A stretch of DNA of 64,000 bases, taken from the NCBI GenBank assembly GCA_035353175.1, contig DAOPZC010000003.1, positions 124,001 to 188,000 on the forward strand, read 5' to 3'. Positions 9,453 to 18,264 of the stretch are shown piece after piece. The notes beneath the pieces were generated by a model. It was not told where the DNA came from, searched no databases, and was given only the letters and a program-made list of their open reading frames with translations. Made by a program: the position numbers and the translations under genes. Every line of letters begins with the position of its first letter. Position 1 is the first letter of the stretch. Source of the stretch: DAOPZC01 sp035353175 (GTDB lineage Bacteria > Verrucomicrobiota > Kiritimatiellia > RFP12 > UBA1067).

Positions 9453-10366
9453 TTCGATTTTTCTTTCAGCAGTTTAACCGCTTTGTAAAGGGCTTCCGGA
9501 TAGTCCGTGCCGAACGAATCGAAGCCGAGTTCCCAGAGCTTCAGATACGTCTCGGGGCGGTTCGCCTCTTCCTGCCACACGCACATCGAAGCCTCCACGC
9601 CGGCGGCGTGCAGGCGCTCCACGCACGTCTTCATCGTCTCGGGCTTCGGGCAGAACGTCGCGTTGCCGGCCGCATCGTACCGCAGCTGGCAGTGGAGCTG
9701 CACGTTGTCGATGTCCTTAAAGTTCTCCTGCGCGGCCTTTTCGAAGAGCGCCATCAGGTTCGCCTCGCACTTCTCCACCTCGCCCGGCTTCGCGAAGTCG
9801 ATGCGGCCCCAGTTGCCGAGATTCATCCAATGGAGCGCCTGGCCTTCGGGCAACGCCTTTTTGTAGCGTTTGATCTGTCCGTAGTCCCGCGTGATGAACC
9901 AGCACTGCTTCGCGAGGCCGTGCGCCTTCACCCGCTCCGCCACCTTCTCCGGCGGCACGTCCTTCCAGTCGATGTGGATCTTGCGCGAAGGATCCTCGGC
10001 CATCGCCGTGAAGATCTTCTCCCAAAGCGGCGGGCGGCAGGCCGCGTACTGCGCGCCGCGGTAACTTCCCACGTCCTCTTCGCGAAGGTCCTTCCACAGC
10101 CAATCGCCGATCTTCTTCCCCTTCAGCGCGTTGTCGTGGAACGCGACGATCTGACCGTCCTTCGTGTAGCGGATGTCGCATTCGGGCGAATACCCCTTCC
10201 TCCACGTGTAGAGAAGCGCCTCCATCGTGTTGTCCGGCCGCCCCTTCCCGTCGCCGCGGTGGATGAGCGAATGCTTCAGTTTCTCCAGCGCCTCCGGCGT
10301 CACCGGACGCGCCCCCTGCGCCGCGAGCGCCGCCGCGCAAACCAAGGCCATCACCAGTTTATTCAT
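9449..10366 (-). CDS. Secreted glycerophosphodiester phosphodiesterase
   Basis: 305 residues with a signal peptide (MNKLVMALVCAAALAAQGA). The GDPD signature is clear: HRGDGKGRPDNTMEA gives the first catalytic His and metal-site Arg/Asn/Thr, ECDIRYTKDGQIVAFHD gives the Glu-x-Asp metal ligands and second catalytic His, and DSFGTDYPEAL closes the barrel. It hydrolyses glycerophosphodiesters from phospholipids to glycerol-3-phosphate and an alcohol, outside the cytoplasmic membrane. It is the first gene of the operon with gpsA (4-bp overlap) and an organophosphate transporter, so the operon reads as release, uptake and oxidation of glycerol-3-phosphate. A divergent XylR-like regulator starts 206 bp away and probably controls it. 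Confidence 0.9.
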   Translation of the reverse strand: MNKLVMALVCAAALAAQGARPVTPEALEKLKHSLIHRGDGKGRPDNTMEALLYTWRKGYSPECDIRYTKDGQIVAFHDNALKGKKIGDWLWKDLREEDVGSYRGAQYAACRPPLWEKIFTAMAEDPSRKIHIDWKDVPPEKVAERVKAHGLAKQCWFITRDYGQIKRYKKALPEGQALHWMNLGNWGRIDFAKPGEVEKCEANLMALFEKAAQENFKDIDNVQLHCQLRYDAAGNATFCPKPETMKTCVERLHAAGVEASMCVWQEEANRPETYLKLWELGFDSFGTDYPEALYKAVKLLKEKSK

Positions 10367-10492
10367 TTTCCATAGCCCCCTGATCCGACATCATCCGACA
10401 TCGTGTTTGGCGCATGCCTCAGATGATACGCTTCTTGCATTGAACGCTCCCATGTTGCCATGTGTCGACGACCCGCAACAAGCGTCAATTGT

Positions 10493-10517
10493 TGTAATTT
10501 AGAATTTGTAAATTACA
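10493..10517. promoter_or_regulatory. Perfect inverted repeat, candidate operator between divergent gdpD operon and regulator
   Basis: Left arm TGTAATTTA (10493-10501) and right arm TAAATTACA (10509-10517) are perfect complements around a 7-base spacer, in an unusually AT-rich patch of a GC-rich genome. A second, smaller inverted repeat (CAACAA / TTGTTG, 10476-10481 and 10489-10494) touches it. It sits 18 bp upstream of the regulator's -35 box and about 130 bp from the gdpD start, so binding by the XylR-like protein is plausible. Inference only. Confidence 0.45.
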
Positions 10518-10535
10518 GAATTGTATCACGGTTCG

Positions 10536-10564
10536 TTGACGGCGCCGAGCGGCCCTGTTAGACT
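10536..10564 (+). promoter_or_regulatory. Sigma70-like promoter of the XylR-like regulator
   Basis: TTGACG (10536-10541), 17-base spacer, TAGACT (10559-10564). The start codon follows only 8 nt after the -10 box and no Shine-Dalgarno is present, so the transcript is predicted to be leaderless or nearly so. Confidence 0.55.
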
Positions 10565-10572
10565 TCCGGGGC

Positions 10573-11733
10573 ATGGAAAGGCGCCATGTGCTCATCCTCG
10601 TCTCGCCCGCGTACCAGCCTCGGCTCGCGGGTATCGCGCGGTTCGCCCGGCAACACGGCTGGCAGCTGACCATCGTGGACCGCCTCGCCCGCCAGCCCCG
10701 TGGATGGAAAGGCGACGGCGTGCTCGTCACCCTGCGCGAAGACCCCGCGCCGGTCGCGTTCGTGAAGGCCCTCCGCAAGCGCAAGGTGCCCGTGGTCGAC
10801 CTCACCTTCAACCATCCCGAAATGCGCCTTCCCCGCGTGAGCGGCGACCACGCCGCGCTCGGGCACCTCGCCCGCGAACACTTCGCGGAGCGCAACTTCC
10901 ACCACTTCGCCTGGTTCTCGACCCACTGGCTCAACGTCCACCGTCTCCGCTATGAAGGCTTCTCGGTCCCGTCCTGCCCTTCTCAGCCAGCGCCCCTCCA
11001 CGCCCGGCCGTCCCGTTGGATCTTCGCGGAAGAGGCCCCGCAGGAACGGCTGGACGACTTCGCGTTTTTCGACCGCTGGCTCGGCGCGAAGCTGAAGGCC
11101 GCGCCGAAGCCGCTCGCCCTCCTCGCCTACGACGACGCGGACGCCAGCCGCGCGCTCGGCGCGTGTCTCGCCGCCGGGCTATCCGTCCCCGAAGACGTCG
11201 CGATCCTCGGCATCGGCGGCGACCGCCTCATCTGCGAAAACCAGCCCGTGCCGCTGTCTTCCGTGGAGCACGACCAGGAGCGGACCGGCTACGAGGGGGC
11301 GGCGCTTCTGGACCAGCTGATGAACGGCGGCAAGCCGCCGGCAAAACCGATTTTGATTCCGCCGTGCGGCATCACCGTGCGCGCCTCGACGGACTTCGTC
11401 GCCGCGGCAAACCCGATCGTCCGCCGTGCGCTCGAATACATCCGCGCCAATCTCGCCCGTCCCTTTGGGCTCGAACAGATCGCCGCCGCGACGGGCGTCT
11501 CGCGCGCGACCGTCGCGCGCCTTTTCGAAAAGGAACTCGGGCGCCCCGTCGGCGCGGAAATACTCCGCCACCGCCTGCGCGAAGCGAAGCTCCTTCTGCA
11601 AAGCGACGCGCTCACCGTCGCGGAAGTCGCCTACCGGACCGGCTTCTGCAACCCCGCCTACTTCACGAACACCTTCCGCCGCGAGACCGGCGTCACGCCC
11701 AAAGTGTGGCGGAAAGCCTCTTCGGCAGATTGA
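10573..11733 (+). CDS. XylR-like AraC-family transcriptional regulator with periplasmic-binding-protein sensor domain
   Basis: 386 residues. The N-terminal two-thirds (about 1-270) is a LacI/periplasmic-binding-type ligand domain without its own helix-turn-helix: it opens RRHVLILVSPAY and contains LLAYDDADASRALGACLAAG and VPEDVAILGIGGD, typical of this fold. The C-terminus (about 280-386) is a two-helix-turn-helix AraC domain, ending in AYRTGFCNPAYFTNTFRRE. This architecture is that of XylR, which activates sugar-use genes upon ligand binding. It is divergent from the gdpD-gpsA-transporter operon and is its likely regulator, although the effector (sugar or a glycerol derivative) is unknown. 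No Shine-Dalgarno precedes the ATG; see the promoter at 10536. Confidence 0.88.
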   Translation: MERRHVLILVSPAYQPRLAGIARFARQHGWQLTIVDRLARQPRGWKGDGVLVTLREDPAPVAFVKALRKRKVPVVDLTFNHPEMRLPRVSGDHAALGHLAREHFAERNFHHFAWFSTHWLNVHRLRYEGFSVPSCPSQPAPLHARPSRWIFAEEAPQERLDDFAFFDRWLGAKLKAAPKPLALLAYDDADASRALGACLAAGLSVPEDVAILGIGGDRLICENQPVPLSSVEHDQERTGYEGAALLDQLMNGGKPPAKPILIPPCGITVRASTDFVAAANPIVRRALEYIRANLARPFGLEQIAAATGVSRATVARLFEKELGRPVGAEILRHRLREAKLLLQSDALTVAEVAYRTGFCNPAYFTNTFRRETGVTPKVWRKASSAD

Positions 11734-11808
11734 AGTGCAGGTCTCGCGCCAAAGCCCGAAAACATTTTTCGCGGCCAGACACCCCGCGCTATCTCCAGTC
11801 GCCGGAGA

Positions 11809-13629
11809 TCAAGGCCTGTCCACGGAAACGCGGAAGAACCGGTCGGCGGCATTCGTGGGCGAATGCCATTCGCCAGCCAGCGACGCCGATCCCTCAATGG
11901 TGTATTGCCGCGCGGAACCAAGGTCGGGCGACCAAGACACGTATGGGACTCCGTTCGTCGTGGAAATGGATGCCGTGAAACGGTCAGCGGCGTTCGTCGG
12001 ACTGGTCCCGGCGAGCCAGTTTCCCCAGAGGGCGCAGCCGTTGGCGACGTTCACCCTCTGGGACGCGCCGCCCGAACCGCTGGTCTGCACAGACCAATCC
12101 GGGCATACCTCGGACAGCCATGTGACATAGTCTGAAAGATCCGTTCCCGGAGCGGCCTTGGTCGCGTTGGCGGCCTCGTCGATGTTCTTCACACAGGCCT
12201 TGCAGCAGAATGACGCCGTCGGCCGAATGTCCGTGAAATCCGTCCAAGACGTTCCATCTGAACTGTAGAACGTACGCCCATGCTCAGCAGTCGCGATCGA
12301 CTCGGTCGACTCCGCGTAGGAATAGGCAATCGGGTAACCATAGCCAGGGCAGCTCAATCTCAAGACTACGGAGAACCTCGTCCCCGGATCAAGGACGATC
12401 GGCGAGTCCAGATGTGCCGTCATGAAGCCGGCGAAGGAGGACGTTCCCGTCTGCGACAGGACGCCCGCGCCCGAAACGGGCACCGAGGTCGTACAGTTCG
12501 TGTAGATCGAGATCTGATAGAACGTCGCGTCCGTCATCGCGTAGAACCCCACCGCCTCGAGGCGCTGGCAACCGCCTATCGCCGTGAACATCGCAGCTCC
12601 GTACCGCGTGCATCCAGGAGAGGTGGAACTCCCCCTGGAAGTAGAATACGCGACGGTGTCATACCCGTAGACCGCCGTGTAGTCCTCGCCCCCGCTGGCA
12701 GCGACGAACGCCGTGGTGACGTTGCGGGCGAAGGAGGTGTCGTAATAGGAAATATGCATGTACCCTTTGTCACCAGACGACGAGCCCCAGCTGTTCTTGA
12801 TCAACCACGCGCCATCCCCCGGAGGCTGGGTCGGAAAGTTCGTCTTTGAGTAGGCGTCGTTCCACCCAACCAGTGCAACGGCGTGGTTCGTGATGTTCGT
12901 CTTCGTGTTGCTGTAGAACGCGCCGTTTTTACTGTTCCACCAGGTGTTGGACTGAATCATGTAATAGTGCGCGGACAGGACGCCATAGTCGACGATGGCC
13001 TGCTTCAGCGTGTCGTTGTCCGTCACGGAAGATCGTCCCGGAATCTTAACGATCTTCTGCACGTGCGCGGATGGATTTTTCTGACTGCTGGCGCCGAAAG
13101 TCTCCGCGGTGTCGCCGGACGTCGGATAGGGGTCGGACGATTCAGGTACGCAACCACTCCACCGCAGAAGATAGCCGGCGGCCTTGTTGTCGTTCCCGCC
13201 CGAATACGACCCTACGCCATTGAGGTTGGCGAGGTTCTTCTCGGAGAAGTCCATTGCCAAACCGCCGGCCTTTAGGATCGACGCCTCCACCGAAGCGAGC
13301 GTAGAGAATGTCCAGCATGTTCCATAGCTCCGCTGGTTTCGGACAGGCGTCACCCAACCGCGATCACGAGAATCCCACGCGGCAGAAAACGAGGCGTTCA
13401 ATCCTGCCCTCGCACCGGTGTCAGCACGGGCGGGGAACGGCCATTCTTCATGTTCATACCCCATGGCGAACTCTTCCGTGCCAGCGACCTCTTCCGCGAC
13501 CTGCACCGACACAACAGAAGGTGCGGGCGCGTCGCAATCCGCCTCGCCGCCATCCCCCGCAAACACCGTCACCACCGACGCGAGCGCCATCCACGCCGAG
13601 ATCTTCGCCCCTGTCCGCAAATAATTCAT
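11809..13629 (-). CDS. Secreted C1 (papain-like) cysteine peptidase with lectin-like domain
   Basis: 606 residues from ATG 13629, where a hydrophobic signal (about 8-25) begins; no good Shine-Dalgarno is seen. The catalytic set is complete: Gln99 and Cys105 in PVRNQRSYGTCWTFS, His249 in NHAVALVGWND, and Asn279 in WLIKNSWGS. After the peptidase domain (about 75-300) comes a region like the lectin-like domain that commonly follows bacterial C1 peptidases, then a short C-terminal domain ending RFFRVSVDRP, a kind of ending seen on secreted proteins of PVC bacteria. It likely degrades or processes proteins at the cell surface or outside. It stands alone, convergent with the regulator gene and divergent from the metallophosphoesterase gene. 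Confidence 0.85.
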   Translation of the reverse strand: MNYLRTGAKISAWMALASVVTVFAGDGGEADCDAPAPSVVSVQVAEEVAGTEEFAMGYEHEEWPFPARADTGARAGLNASFSAAWDSRDRGWVTPVRNQRSYGTCWTFSTLASVEASILKAGGLAMDFSEKNLANLNGVGSYSGGNDNKAAGYLLRWSGCVPESSDPYPTSGDTAETFGASSQKNPSAHVQKIVKIPGRSSVTDNDTLKQAIVDYGVLSAHYYMIQSNTWWNSKNGAFYSNTKTNITNHAVALVGWNDAYSKTNFPTQPPGDGAWLIKNSWGSSSGDKGYMHISYYDTSFARNVTTAFVAASGGEDYTAVYGYDTVAYSTSRGSSTSPGCTRYGAAMFTAIGGCQRLEAVGFYAMTDATFYQISIYTNCTTSVPVSGAGVLSQTGTSSFAGFMTAHLDSPIVLDPGTRFSVVLRLSCPGYGYPIAYSYAESTESIATAEHGRTFYSSDGTSWTDFTDIRPTASFCCKACVKNIDEAANATKAAPGTDLSDYVTWLSEVCPDWSVQTSGSGGASQRVNVANGCALWGNWLAGTSPTNAADRFTASISTTNGVPYVSWSPDLGSARQYTIEGSASLAGEWHSPTNAADRFFRVSVDRP

Positions 13630-13718
13630 AGGTATATATATATAGTTATCAAATCCTCCCTTGCCGGTAAAGGGGAATGCCCTCACCGCGGCGATTCTCC
13701 GCCTTTGTTGTCCCGGCG

Positions 13719-13748
13719 TTGACGGCGGACAGAAGCGCAATGTATAAT
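13719..13748 (+). promoter_or_regulatory. Promoter of the metallophosphoesterase pair
   Basis: TTGACG (13719-13724), 18-base spacer, consensus TATAAT (13743-13748), 84 nt before the start at 13833. The 15 bases ending in this -35 box (GTCCCGGCGTTGACG, 13710-13724) recur exactly at the sialate O-acetylesterase promoter (20125-20139). Confidence 0.6.
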
Positions 13749-13832
13749 GACGACCTCTTCGGGCGTTGGGGGAAAACCGGCGGAAGTTATGGGGGCGACT
13801 GTGCCTGCACACAGAACAAAAAGGGCGTGAAC

Positions 13833-16800
13833 ATGAAGAAGATCATGATGTTGTTGGCGGGGCTGGCCGCTTTCGCGACGATGGCCGAAGAGCCCGCGCT
13901 GCGGTTCGGATTCCTCACGGATACGCACATCAACGCGGACGGGAGCAACCTGGACCGCGTGCAGAAGGCGCTCACGCTCTTCAAGACGAACGACGTGCAC
14001 CTCGTGGTGCATGGCGGCGACCTCTGCAACGCGTTCTATCCCGGCGGCTATGCCGCCTACTCAAACTGCTTCGACGAGGTGTTCGCCGATGCGGCGCCCG
14101 TGCCGCGCAAGATCTACGCCGTGGGCAACCACGACACGCAGATGAACCTGCTCGGGGGCACGAACCAGATCACCGCCGCCGCAGAGGTGCTCAGGATCCT
14201 CGGCGCGGAGAACCTGCACACGGACAAGCGCACGGTCAACGGCTACACGTTCCTCGTGATGCCGTACGCTCTGGGCGGAACGGAACAGGGATTCCTTTCG
14301 TGGAATGAGTACGAGGTCGCCGTCTCGAACGCGTGCGTGGAGGCGGGAGCAGGAAAGCCCGTTTTTGTGCTCGAACACAAGCCGCCGCAGGACACGGTGT
14401 ACAACACGGCCGACATCTGGGGTTACCAGCAATCGAAGGAGATCCTCTCCAAGTATCCGCAGGTGGTGGAACTCTCCGGCCACGTGCACGGTTCGCTGCG
14501 CAACGACGTCTTTTTCTGGCAGGGCGCCTTCAGCGTGGTGAATGCCTGTTGCCTTAGCAGTTGGAACGGAATACTCGACGGCCAGAGCGACGCCACGGCC
14601 AAGAATTCGAACGGCGTCCTGCTTGTCGATGTTTTCGCCGACAGGATCGTCATCTCCCGCTGGGACGTGCTGGACGGCACGGAGATCGATCCCGAGCACC
14701 GCTGGCAGATCAATCTGCCGCACGCCGAGGCGACGGCTCTCTTCAACCGCACGAACCGCGTGGCGGCGGAGCAGTCGAACCCGCCCGCGTTCGGCGCAGG
14801 CGCCGCGCTCGCCGTCGCGGCGGTGACGAGCGGTTCAGATACGACGGGCTACAAGCTCACGTTCCCGCAGGTCGCCACCAACGCGATGACGTACTGGCTC
14901 GAGGTGCAGGAGCAGGACGGCGGCTCGTGGACCGCTGTCGCGCACGCCGAGATCTTCAGCGACTACTGGAAGTCGCCCTCTGAGCGGAGCGACACGGCCA
15001 CGTACACGTTCTCGACCAGCGACCTCGATGTGAACACGACCTACCGCTTCGCCGTGCAGCCCGTTGGACAGTACGCGACGAAGGGCGCGGCCATCACGAA
15101 TGAAGTCACCACGCCGTCCACGCTGATCACGCCGGACTTCTTCGTCGACTACGTGCAGGCTAACGGACAGTATATCGACACGAAGATCATCGGCCGCAGC
15201 GGCACGAAGGCCGAGATTGACATCTCCATCGACTCGGGCAACCTCGGCGGTGACCGGGCCGTTCTCGACGCGCGCAAGGACGATTCCGACAGCCGGTTCT
15301 TCCTCTTCCACACTTCGGCCGGCTTCGCCGCTTACGCTTATGGCACATACAAGCGCCAAGATCATTTCGGCACGCTCAAGGGCGACTACCGCTATCTCGT
15401 GGAGAGCGAGCTGAAAGCCGGCCACCAGAAGCTGGCGCTCAACGGCCAGACCGTGGCGACACAGTCGGATGCGACGGCCTACGACACCGGCGCGAACCTC
15501 TTTCTTTTCGCCTGCAACTACGCAACGAAGACAACGCCGCAGTATCCCGTCAAGGCGAAGTGTTACGGACTCAAGATCTGGCAGACAGACGCGAACGGCG
15601 ACTACCAGCTCGTGCGCGACTTCCGCCCGTGCGTCAAGGCCGGCGTGGGAGGCCTCTACGACATTGTCTCCAAGCGCATCTTTTACGGGAACAAGGTGAA
15701 CAGCTACGATACCGCCGCGCTCACGCTGCCCGCCGACTGGACGAAGTGGGGTACGGCGGTGCCCGGCAAGCCGGACTGCTTCGTGGAATACGTCGAAAGC
15801 GACGGCAGGCAGGCCCTCGACACGGGCGTGAGGGCCCGCACGGGGGTGAAGGCCGAGGCGGACATCCGCTGGATGAATACCAGCGGGGAGCAGACGTTCC
15901 TGGGCGCGGCCACGGGCACCTCGAGCTTCTACATGATGCACTACGTGAGCTGGCTCAAGATGTGGACGGGGTATGGTGCCACGCGCACCTACTTCAACGA
16001 CCCCGGTACAGGCTCGACCGCGCTCTGGGCGCCGGACGCATATAACAAGGTGACGGTGGACTTCTCCGCCGGTGCCCAGTCCATCACGCGCAACGGCACG
16101 AACGTCTGGTCGTTCGCAAGCGCGGAGGCGGTGGACCTCAACTGCACGGTCACGGCCTTTGCGGTGCGGCGTTTCGGCTGGCCATACTATTGGTCCCGCG
16201 TGCGCTGCAAAGGGCTCAAGATGTGGCTCGACGGAACGCTCGTGCGCGACTTCCGCCCGTGCATGAAAGGCGGGCGCCCGGGCCTCTACGACACGGTGAA
16301 CGACGAGGTCTGCTTCCCGGCGGGCGAGGATTTTTCCGGCACGGGGCTGCCGCTCCATCCGGAGGGCTTCACCGGCAGCTTCGTCGACTACGTGGCGGCG
16401 ACCGGCGGACAGTACGTCGACCTGGGCGTGCGGGGCCGCAGCGGCACGAAGGTCGAGATCGATATGATGTATACGGGCGGTGGCAGCGATACCGCCTACA
16501 TCGGCGCGCGCAAGGACAGCAACAACACGCGCGTCTTTCCGTTGCACCGCTCCAATCAAGCCTACGCTTACGGATACGGCACCTTCAATTACATTAGTGC
16601 TCAGAATCAGAACCTCTTCGCCGATGGCGTGCGTCACAAGGTCGTGAGCGAACTGCGGGCGGGGCGTCAGAAGGTCGTCGTAGACGACCAGGTGATGTGC
16701 GACAACTCGAATGCGGCCGCGTACGACACGGGGGTGAACTTCTATCTCTTCGCGGTGAACTACAATGGCGCTCAGTACCATGCTCAGGCGCGCTGTTACT

Positions 16801-18251
16801 CGCTCAAGATCTGGCAGACGGCCACGACGAACGCGGGCGACACCGCCTACACGCTTGTGCGCGATCTCATGCCGTGCGCTTATCATGACGGGAAGAATGT
16901 GATGGGGGCGCTCTTCGACCGCGTGACGGGCGAGATCCTCCTTGGCAAGACGAACCTGCAGAACCAGGATGCGCGCCTCGCGCTGCCCTCGCCCGCGCAT
17001 GTCGTCTCCGGGAAGCCGGATGCCTTTGTGGCGTACATCGAATCGAACGGCAGCCAGTTGCTCGACACGGGCGTCAAGGCGGCCACAGGCGTCAAGGTCG
17101 AGGGCGAGTTCATGTGGCTGGAGGGCCAGGCCGAGTCGACCTACCTCGGAATGTACAGCGGCACGCGCATGTACATGATCCACAAGGTGGGCACGCGGGG
17201 CTGGGCGTCATATGGAAATGATGTCGGGAAACATTATCTCACGAACGCGCTAACGGGGGAGGAGGCGCAGTATACGCCGGGCTCGAAGGAGCATTTTGTG
17301 GTGGATTTCGGCGCGCCGGCGCAGACCATTACCCTGAACGGCACGAACGTCTATAGTGAAGCGATCGGGGGCAACGTCGACGCCGGCGGCACCCTGGCGC
17401 TCTTCGCCGTGCGTGATGGACGGAACGTGCGCAGCTTCACCGCAAGCGCGCGCTGTTACAGTCTGAATCTGTGGACGAACGGCGTCCTCGCGCGCGCCTT
17501 CCTGCCGTGCGTGAAGGGCGGGAAGGGCGGCCTCTACGATTCCGTGCACGACGAAGTGGTGTTCCCTGACGGCGCCGATATCACGGGCGCGCTGATCGGC
17601 CCCGTTACGAACGCCGCCGCGCTCACGCCGAAGCGCTACGTCGACTACATCGCCGCGGATGCCGACAACTGGCTCGACACGGGAGTCGTGGCGAAGAGCG
17701 GCACGAAGGCGGAGCTCGTCTTCACGGGCCTGTGGGGCGGCGAGAGCTACCTCGGCAGCAGCGCGAACGGACTCCTCGGCGCGCGCAGCGCCCTCTATGG
17801 CGAGAATGCATTCTATCTGGCGCATGTCACGAACGGCGTGTTTGCCAGCGCCTATGGAACGCTCGGGTGCGACGCCGCCGCCGTCGCCACGAACGTGAAG
17901 CACACCGTGGTGGCGGATTTCGCCGCCGGCGCACAGACGGTGATATTAGACGGCGTGACGATCTGTTCGGGTACGGCGGCGGGCGCGATCGACACGGGCC
18001 TCGGGCTCTACCTCTTCGCCGTCAACGACCGTGGCACAGCCGCGTTTCCGGCGCGGGCTCGGGTGCACAGCCTCAAGATCTGGCAGGACGGCGTGCTCGT
18101 GCGCGACTACCGACCGGTCCTCACGCAAGAAGGAATGCCGGTCTTCTGGGATAAGCTGAACAGCACAATCACTCTGGGCGAACGTCTTTTCACGGATTAC
18201 GGGGCCGATCTCGGCGCGATCAAATCCGGCACGATGGTGATTGTCCGGTAA
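13833..18251 (+). CDS. Secreted metallophosphoesterase with five LamG-like repeats
   Basis: 1472 residues from ATG 13833 (signal peptide MKKIMMLLAGLAAFATMA). Residues 25-310 are a calcineurin-like phosphoesterase with every metal motif: TDTH (29-32), GGD (61-63), GNHD (98-101), EHKPP (His182) and GHVH (216-219). A beta-sandwich linker follows, then five related modules of about 200-215 residues beginning near bases 15139, 15778, 16378, 17020 and 17635. Each opens like FVDYV...GQYIDTG, contains a jelly-roll resembling LamG/concanavalin folds, and closes with LK.WQDG.LVRDFRPC..G..GLYD. The protein is presumably exported, uses its repeats to bind glycan, and hydrolyses an unknown phosphoester. 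A second phosphoesterase gene starts 13 bp downstream in the same operon. Confidence 0.88.
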   Translation: MKKIMMLLAGLAAFATMAEEPALRFGFLTDTHINADGSNLDRVQKALTLFKTNDVHLVVHGGDLCNAFYPGGYAAYSNCFDEVFADAAPVPRKIYAVGNHDTQMNLLGGTNQITAAAEVLRILGAENLHTDKRTVNGYTFLVMPYALGGTEQGFLSWNEYEVAVSNACVEAGAGKPVFVLEHKPPQDTVYNTADIWGYQQSKEILSKYPQVVELSGHVHGSLRNDVFFWQGAFSVVNACCLSSWNGILDGQSDATAKNSNGVLLVDVFADRIVISRWDVLDGTEIDPEHRWQINLPHAEATALFNRTNRVAAEQSNPPAFGAGAALAVAAVTSGSDTTGYKLTFPQVATNAMTYWLEVQEQDGGSWTAVAHAEIFSDYWKSPSERSDTATYTFSTSDLDVNTTYRFAVQPVGQYATKGAAITNEVTTPSTLITPDFFVDYVQANGQYIDTKIIGRSGTKAEIDISIDSGNLGGDRAVLDARKDDSDSRFFLFHTSAGFAAYAYGTYKRQDHFGTLKGDYRYLVESELKAGHQKLALNGQTVATQSDATAYDTGANLFLFACNYATKTTPQYPVKAKCYGLKIWQTDANGDYQLVRDFRPCVKAGVGGLYDIVSKRIFYGNKVNSYDTAALTLPADWTKWGTAVPGKPDCFVEYVESDGRQALDTGVRARTGVKAEADIRWMNTSGEQTFLGAATGTSSFYMMHYVSWLKMWTGYGATRTYFNDPGTGSTALWAPDAYNKVTVDFSAGAQSITRNGTNVWSFASAEAVDLNCTVTAFAVRRFGWPYYWSRVRCKGLKMWLDGTLVRDFRPCMKGGRPGLYDTVNDEVCFPAGEDFSGTGLPLHPEGFTGSFVDYVAATGGQYVDLGVRGRSGTKVEIDMMYTGGGSDTAYIGARKDSNNTRVFPLHRSNQAYAYGYGTFNYISAQNQNLFADGVRHKVVSELRAGRQKVVVDDQVMCDNSNAAAYDTGVNFYLFAVNYNGAQYHAQARCYSLKIWQTATTNAGDTAYTLVRDLMPCAYHDGKNVMGALFDRVTGEILLGKTNLQNQDARLALPSPAHVVSGKPDAFVAYIESNGSQLLDTGVKAATGVKVEGEFMWLEGQAESTYLGMYSGTRMYMIHKVGTRGWASYGNDVGKHYLTNALTGEEAQYTPGSKEHFVVDFGAPAQTITLNGTNVYSEAIGGNVDAGGTLALFAVRDGRNVRSFTASARCYSLNLWTNGVLARAFLPCVKGGKGGLYDSVHDEVVFPDGADITGALIGPVTNAAALTPKRYVDYIAADADNWLDTGVVAKSGTKAELVFTGLWGGESYLGSSANGLLGARSALYGENAFYLAHVTNGVFASAYGTLGCDAAAVATNVKHTVVADFAAGAQTVILDGVTICSGTAAGAIDTGLGLYLFAVNDRGTAAFPARARVHSLKIWQDGVLVRDYRPVLTQEGMPVFWDKLNSTITLGERLFTDYGADLGAIKSGTMVIVR

Positions 18252-18264
18252 AGAGGAAATCGAT

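Noticed and set aside
13630..13650. TA-dinucleotide run as a microsatellite
   Set aside because: Only about 12 bases long and in the expected -10 region of the C1 peptidase gene.
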